26,624 bases of DNA, taken from Tieghemiomyces parasiticus. Its lineage: Eukaryota; Kickxellomycota; Dimargaritomycetes; Dimargaritales; Dimargaritaceae. Position 1 is the first letter of the stretch. Each line of letters opens with the position of its first letter. Of this stretch, positions 20,820 through 26,624 are shown one piece after another. Where the stretch lies: NCBI GenBank assembly GCA_027575765.1, contig JANBPT010000668.1:1-26624 (forward strand), in the 5' to 3' direction. The notes under the pieces were generated by a model that was not told where the DNA came from, searched no databases, and saw only the letters and a list, made by a program, of their open reading frames with translations. The translations under genes and the position numbers were made by a program.

Positions 20820-23800
20820 CCATCGCGAGACTATAATTAAACGGATACCTAACTTGGTGGAGGTCGTAGGTTTTTTTAAAAAAACAACAATAAGGGATGG
20901 TTATTCGTAGTGGCCGGTAGTGCCCGATGGGGGAGGAAGAGGGGGGTGGGGTCGTGTGGCGATCCCTTGGCTTCCCTATTAGTGCACGACTGTGGGACGA
21001 GACGGAGTTTGAATTGATTACCTATGTTGGCCTGTAGAGGAAATGTTGCACGCAAGCTGTTGGAGAGACACAGCGGCGGTATATTTTCAGTGGACGAGGA
21101 GACTTGGGGGTTTGTCCGGACCGAGGCCACATCTTCCTGTCGATTTACAATAGCTTCACTTTCTACCGGATAATGGTTGGGGTAGCAGCTGGCAGTCAGC
21201 TGGGGTCAATGACGGACAGCAAAAGTAAGATCCATCGCCTCGGTTGGGGGCAAAATACGACACGTCTATAGTCTGGGCCGCTCCTCCTTGCTTTTTTACT
21301 TGACGGCGGGGGTGGCGGGGATGAAACGTAACGCCATGACAATTACGCACACCATTCCAGGCATACTATTATACGGACAGGACTACGTACAATTCCACTG
21401 AGGTAGCCATACTAACTTCAGCATGGTACCTAGCATCACCAATGCGACCAGCTGTGTGAGGCCCCCGCCCCCCCAACCCACCTGCCTGGCACCCTCATTA
21501 CATGAATGGTGTGACCCCGTCCCCAGCCGATGTCACCCATATGGAGGAGATCACCCACCCTACGAGGTAAACAGTAAACAGACCTTCCCCTCCATCAGGT
21601 GAATGAATGGACGGGAGCGGCTATCATGGGCAAGGTCAGCCTCCCCTCTCATTGTAATAATAATAAAAAACTTTCGGGCAGGGCGGGGAAACGTGTTCCG
21701 TCGGAGTTTCAATATGCTAGATACGGTGGAGAGGCCACTTGGGCCGCAAGGGTACAGTTCAAGTGAGACATTCTGGTTTCTATTTTGTAGCCTGGTGGAT
21801 GAGTGGCCACTTCGTCCTCTGAGCTTGTCAGGCCTGCAATCTAAAAACCGCAAGGGGTCATAGCCCCAAGAACTATAGGATGAATAGTAAATCGATTCTT
21901 ACCGCTACGTTCATGTTTCGGGCCGGTAAAAATCAGACTGTTTGATATCGACTTCGGGCCACTGGCCTCTATGGCAGACGTTGCCGGGAGTATAGCGCGC
22001 AGGAAATATATTTACCTTGCGCCACATGGGACGGCTCGACCTAGATTAAGGGTCTAGCTTCGCAAGCCCCTTCGATATGTACATCCTAGTTTGGTGTCCT
22101 AACCATGGTCCCTTCTACGGAGTCCTGTGGTCGGGAGTGTCAGTAGCACCCTTGCCCCCCCCTGACGTTGTGCAAGCGAGGGGTAGACGTAAACAATGGC
22201 CAGAAAAAAAAAAGTCTGACCAATCAGCAAGCGAGTGTCCTAATCATCACCCTGGCTCTTCCCCTCATACAGGATTTTTAAAGTCCATACCCAACGTACG
22301 GTACTTAAGACGACCAGGGCTACGGCTGTCACGAGCAAGAAGTGTAGGGCAACCACCTCCGAGGCCAGTCATGGGGTGGTCAAATAAGTTGAGGTGCTTG
22401 GGCCTGACTAGGTCGTATAACTGACCGCCCTGAGTGGACGGCCGCCGAAATCCAGTCTCACTTACGTGTGGACCACAGAATGGCAGGTTGCTTGACGATC
22501 ACCGCGACCTGCTAGAAGACGCGGTTGTGATATGAATGCTTAAAATTAAGACGATGGTAGGAGGTGGACGGCACCCACTGGCGGAAGTTGCTGGCTCATC
22601 GAAATGCATCGACTACGGTCTCTGTACCAGGCTGTTCTAGGCTATTAGCTCTCACGAGTCGGTGTTGGGTCCCGGCTCTGATCCGGCCGGATTAACGAAG
22701 CCCTAATATCCCCCTCCCTGAGCGTGAGTATCTCGTATATCCAGAATACGAACCGGTGTAGAAGGAAGCTTTACAGCCCACTGTTTTGACGTACGTGTAA
22801 TGAAATGGACCCTACATTGGTCAAGGTGGCCACTTGCGGATGTAGTCCGGCTTAATCTGGTGTTTAGTGCCCATGAATGGGCCCGCCAGCGGCTTCATCC
22901 TCTCAACAACCCATCCTCCAGACCTGCCAGAACTTGGACCGCCAATCAGAAGCAGACAACAACAATAAGTATGTTGACTGGTGGAAAGGATGGCCCACAA
23001 CACGGCGTCAGCATGGCTAGGCACTGGGCGGGTGCGAGTGAAGGACCAACGCTGCCAGTTTGATTGACGTTCGGCGGACGGTTACATGGCAACGCAGACT
23101 AAGTGGGACGGCAGGCTGCGGCGTACAGGTGCGATGAAAAGGAGGGTGGGGTGGGTGTTGCTGGAAACCAGGGCAACACACAGTGGGTATTCGCGGGGTT
23201 ACTGGTTGGTAGCTATGGGCTCAAGGCGGCTGGAGGGCCACTTCCTCCGCCTACGGCTTGTGTTTCGATTGCCCCTACGACGGAAGTCACCTGGCTGGCG
23301 ATACGGTTACCAACTGGCGGCGGGATATCGATGAGGGCACAGCCGGGCTTGTCTCCTGCCTACGCTTCCACATTATCCCCCCCTCCTTCTCACTTGTATA
23401 TTCGACTGCCGCTCCAGAAAAGGGGGAGGAGAAATGTGCGTGGGGATGGGAGGGCGTTCAGTGGGCGTCACCGCTATCTCTGCACCGACGCCCAACCCTT
23501 GGAACGGTGCTGACGGGCTATCGCAATGAGTTGCGCAGCCGCTAAGCTTCGGCTTATTCGCCATACGACTCTTATGGTAACTTCAAGCTCTAGGGCCATG
23601 GCTCCCCTCGTCCTTCCATCCTTCTCTCTGGATAGACAGCTGGACACGCCATGCTTCCCCCTCTCTCTCCGACTCACCTACTCGCACACTCCCATCCCCC
23701 AAGTTTCGAGGGCAATCCCTTTTGGTCGGGAGGGTGTTTATTTACCTTCATGTACAGGCCGCCAACTCTATATATCAAGCATCCCCGGCCCCTCCCGATG

Positions 23801-25247
23801 TCATCCTTCCCCCGCTCTGCAGTTTCTGTCAGCTTCTCCTACTTCGCCTTTCGTAATATTCTTTTACGTTAAGCCTCCCGGTCTAACCAGCCAAACCATA
23901 CCCCGTCATTCAGCGCTATCGCCGTCCCGACTGCCATAACTATCGTTGAACCCCGCCCGTGTCTCCGTCCGTACCTAATATTCCGCTCTTTGACCTATAC
24001 CCCACGGTCAACCTCGGCGCTGCACTCGTTTCTTCCACCTTCCCCGCCCCTACAAGTCCCTCAAGGTAAGTTCTACAGGCCATGTTTGCCAAAGAGGTCC
24101 TGACGATTTTAGCCGGCATAGCATGTCCCGCCCGCCACTAGTCACTTCAATTCAAACTCCGCCGCTTGCGAGCTACTTGGCACCAGAGCCTCGTGGGTGG
24201 TCCGAGTTGGGAATGTGGAGGTTCACTGTTGGACAATGGATGGTAACCCACGTCGGCGACCAATTGGTAAAGAGCATACTATCCCCATATAATCACCAGC
24301 CAGATATCCTAACAGTAGGCTCCGACCATTGGCTGTGACGTGCTATTCTTCCACCACCATCCCCCCATATTTAGGTACTCAATAGTGGTCATCTAATTTA
24401 AGTCCAGTGGACCCACCTGTCCGTGCTTTCGACAACCCTTTCTGGTAGGTACTCGTCGAACGGAAGCTAATGTCGGCGCCAGCAGTAATTTAAGAATCCC
24501 GTTCGATCTATTTGTCGGTTGATATACTCACCCGGTAAATGTCGAAGTAGGGCAATCGCTACCATTAGCACCGGCGGTGGCTAGTCCTCAAAGTCTCCTG
24601 CTTAATTGGCCTTCAAAAAAAATTGGCTCACAAAAATTATCATACACTTTGTTTCTCCCCATCGTCCTGATCCGAATCCGCACCATGACTGCCGTGGCAC
24701 TTTCTGCGACTGGTTCAAAACACCGTAGCGGACTGCCGGTAATCAGTGACCTTCCCCGGCACTACGAGTGTTCGCCCAGCTTACCCTCCTTCGCAACCAG
24801 CACGTCCCCCCCTACGGCCATCATCCGGACTGCAGGCCAGCCCACCTGCATTGTCCTTCCTTGTACCGTGCAACCTATTCCCCACCGACTTCGGCCTGGC
24901 TTACCCCGCGCCCCTGATATTCACTAGTGTACACATTGTCCACACATCCTCCTCCCTTCAGTGTAGCATCTCGTCCCTCGCCGATCTGTACCTGGCTTCG
25001 TTACATATCTATATATATTTCCTCTGCCTGCATCGTTTCGCTTCTGAAATTTCCGCTGTCGCTTTTAACCATCCGCATATCCATTTATCGTATACCCTGT
25101 CCTCGACATCCTACTGTCTTTCCTAATACGCGCTCGCTGCCTCCTGCTATATCTTAATCACCACAAGCCCCCCCAGATTCGCAGTCGTCGACTTTCCTTC
25201 CCCCGCCCAATTTTCAACCACTTCCCCAAGCAGTAATTTCCTGCACA
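20820..25247. other. Long gene-poor spacer
   Basis: No gene I can support in 4.4 kb. Near 20870 there is a T7-A7 palindrome, perhaps the 3' end of the TPR gene. Open frames near 23086-23564 overlap in all three plus frames. One at about 23210-23542 (containing NWRRDIDEGTAGL) reads somewhat like protein but has no recognised family or clear splice partners. From about 24900 the sequence is pyrimidine-rich and is probably the promoter and leader of the CBM48 gene. No RNA gene or mobile element was seen. Confidence 0.45.
25009..25020 (+). promoter_or_regulatory. TATA box candidate for the CBM48 gene
   Basis: An alternating TATATATA run about 235 nt upstream of the ATG at 25248, followed by a C/T-rich leader. 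The distance is long for some fungi but acceptable. Confidence 0.35.
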
Positions 25248-26624
25248 ATGTCTGACTCGAAACAGGCTTCCACTGCGTCCGCCACCGTCAGCCATACCTT
25301 CACCTGGGATGACGGTCACCCGGAGACTGTAATCGTAACGGGTTCCTTCGACGCGTGGAGTCAGTCCACCACTCTCGATAAATGCCCCGCCTCCGACTCC
25401 CAGGCAGATGCACCTACCCACTTCAGTAAGGCTGTCAACCTACCTACTGACATGGCATCTATCACGTATAAGTACGTGGTGGATGGCGAATGGCGTCTGC
25501 ATCCCGGGCTGCAGACTGTACTCGACGAGAGCGGGTTTCCGAACCACTCCTTGAGTATCGACCAGCTTCTAAGTGCCTGTATCCAACCAGAATCGACAGA
25601 GCATGAGGCATCGAAACCCATCAACGATGACGAGGGTAAGTATCGCATTACTGTCAGCCAAAAATTGCGATAAACAAATTGATACTCAGCAAGCCAATAC
25701 TTCGCCGCCTAAAAACTAACGATGTCAGTAATCTCCACACCCCATCCAAAAATATAGCCATCTGTCTTGACGATGCGCCGCTTATGGCAGAGCTATCGGA
25801 GCCGGCTACCAAAAACGTTCCCCTAGAGTATAGTTCTGATTCGCCGACAGATGCAGTTAACCGACCCATGGCTACAGCGTTCGCCCCCGACGAGCTATTC
25901 CGCCAATCTACTATCGACAACGCGACCGCCTCGACCACCACCACCGAAACGAATCCAGCTACACTCATTACCGCCTGCCCACCTACTACCGATTCGGTGC
26001 AAAATCTAACTTCCATGTCTCCGATTACCCAGAATGATGGAGGGGAGAAGGATAATACACCTGTAATGGATGCAACCAACGAAGTCGATCCCACCTCAGA
26101 TGAGACACTAGAGATTAACACCGCCCACGTATCGGATCACGCGGCAGAAAACGATGAATCCGCCGTAGCTGCAGCCTCAGGCCTCGATAAGACTAAGTCA
26201 CCAACAAGTGCCACTCAAGAAAAGGCCGAAAACCCCCCGATTGGCCATGATCATAACGAGCCCAGCCAGCAAGTGAAAATTGAGGTGTCGGCAGTCGTCG
26301 CAGAGTATCCCGACGTTAAGGAGAAACCCAATGCTAACGTAAAGGATGTCGCTGACATCACCCTCAACCAGAACGACGGTGATACAATTCACATGGCTAC
26401 CGCCGCTGCAGAGTCTCCTAGTAGCGAAGCGAATACAACTGACGAGTTTGCCAAACACACTGCCAACGAAGAGTCTGCTACGGTCGAGGCTGAGGCCACT
26501 CCCGTCGAAGAGGCTTCCGTTGAGCCCACCGAAGTCACTGAGGCCTTCGAGACTGCCGCTGTCGAGGCCACCGAGGTCGAGCAGCCAGCCACTGAAGAGG
26601 TTGCCGAACCTGCTACTGATGTCG
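25248..26624 (+). CDS. AMPK-type CBM48 protein with acidic tail, 3' partial
   Basis: Contains a glycogen-binding-type CBM48 domain, as in AMPK beta subunits and the yeast Crp1/Mdg1 group. Residues 15-105 show the signature: HTFTWDDGHPETVIVTGSFDAW, then ITYKYVVDGEW and TVLDESGFPNH. Exon 1 starts at the ATG in CACAATG and runs to about 25635-25639. After one intron, exon 2 stays open to the window edge, so the stop codon is missing. The exon 2 product is a low-complexity tail rich in Thr, Glu, Ala and Val, ending in Glu/Val/Ala/Pro repeats, as seen in Crp1-like proteins. It lacks a visible kinase-binding AMPK beta C-terminus, so it is more likely Crp1/Mdg1-like than AMPK beta. Frame-keeping splices are 25640-25728 or 25636-25757. 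The best donor with the branch-proximal acceptor gives an early stop instead. Confidence 0.8.
25636..25757 (+). other. Intron with tandem donors and two acceptors
   Basis: Donor GTAAGT at 25636 and a second GT (GTATCG) four bases on, at 25640. A CTAAC branch-like site lies at 25716-25720, and acceptors follow at 25728 (GTCAG) and 25757 (ATATAG). 25636/25728 puts a TAG nine codons into exon 2. 25640/25728 and 25636/25757 both keep the long open frame. Confidence 0.5.

Noticed and set aside
23103..23564. Overlapping plus-strand frames of 80-136 codons
   Set aside because: Three frames are open at once, none matches a known family, and no convincing splice partners or start context were found.
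24577..25126. Frames of 116 and 126 codons before the CBM48 gene
   Set aside because: Overlapping frames in pyrimidine-rich DNA, Pro/Ser-rich by composition; more likely promoter and leader.
25654..26592. Minus-strand open frames opposite the CBM48 tail
   Set aside because: Low-complexity tail codons on the plus strand lack stop codons on the reverse; the plus frame continues a recognised protein.

Overview
This window looks like nuclear DNA of a fungus. Its recognisable genes are eukaryotic and fungal in type: the casein kinase 2 regulatory subunit, the pre-rRNA processing kinase Grc3, an intracellular GH15 glucosidase, a membrane-anchored cysteine synthase, a mitochondrial TPR protein and an AMPK-type CBM48 protein. 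At least five genes carry GT-AG introns, mostly about 120-340 nt. Coding DNA is GC-rich, and intergenic spacers are long (up to about 4.5 kb) and closer to balanced composition. No operons, CRISPR arrays, rRNA, tRNA or transposon genes were seen. The exact lineage cannot be fixed from this alone. An early-diverging filamentous fungus (zoopagomycete type) is my guess, not a demonstrated fact.

Layout. 1-1356: spacer. 1357-2796 (+): CK2 beta, three exons. 2797-4061: spacer with a short TCGC microsatellite. 4062-6906 (+): GH15 enzyme, four exons; its first intron has a splice-phase conflict. 6907-8328: spacer between convergent genes. 8329-9994 (-): unrecognised two-exon gene encoding a signal peptide, an F-box-like segment and a 398-residue domain; a run of nine A breaks exon 1 by one base. 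9995-14562: long spacer with only scattered, unconvincing open frames. 14563-16963 (-): GRC3, two exons, divergent from 17377-18657 (+), a cysteine synthase. 19029-20819 (+): mitochondrial TPR protein. 20820-25247: second long spacer. 25248 to the right edge (+): CBM48 protein with an acidic tail, cut by the window end.

The genes are mostly unrelated housekeeping loci and do not form a pathway. Two share a carbohydrate theme (GH15 and CBM48), but they lie 18 kb apart. The locus most worth a second look is 8329-9994: a predicted secreted F-box-like protein, unusual because F-box proteins normally act in cytosolic SCF ubiquitin ligases. Also of interest are two introns where the strongest donor and the strongest acceptor are out of phase, and where alternative donors would restore the frame.
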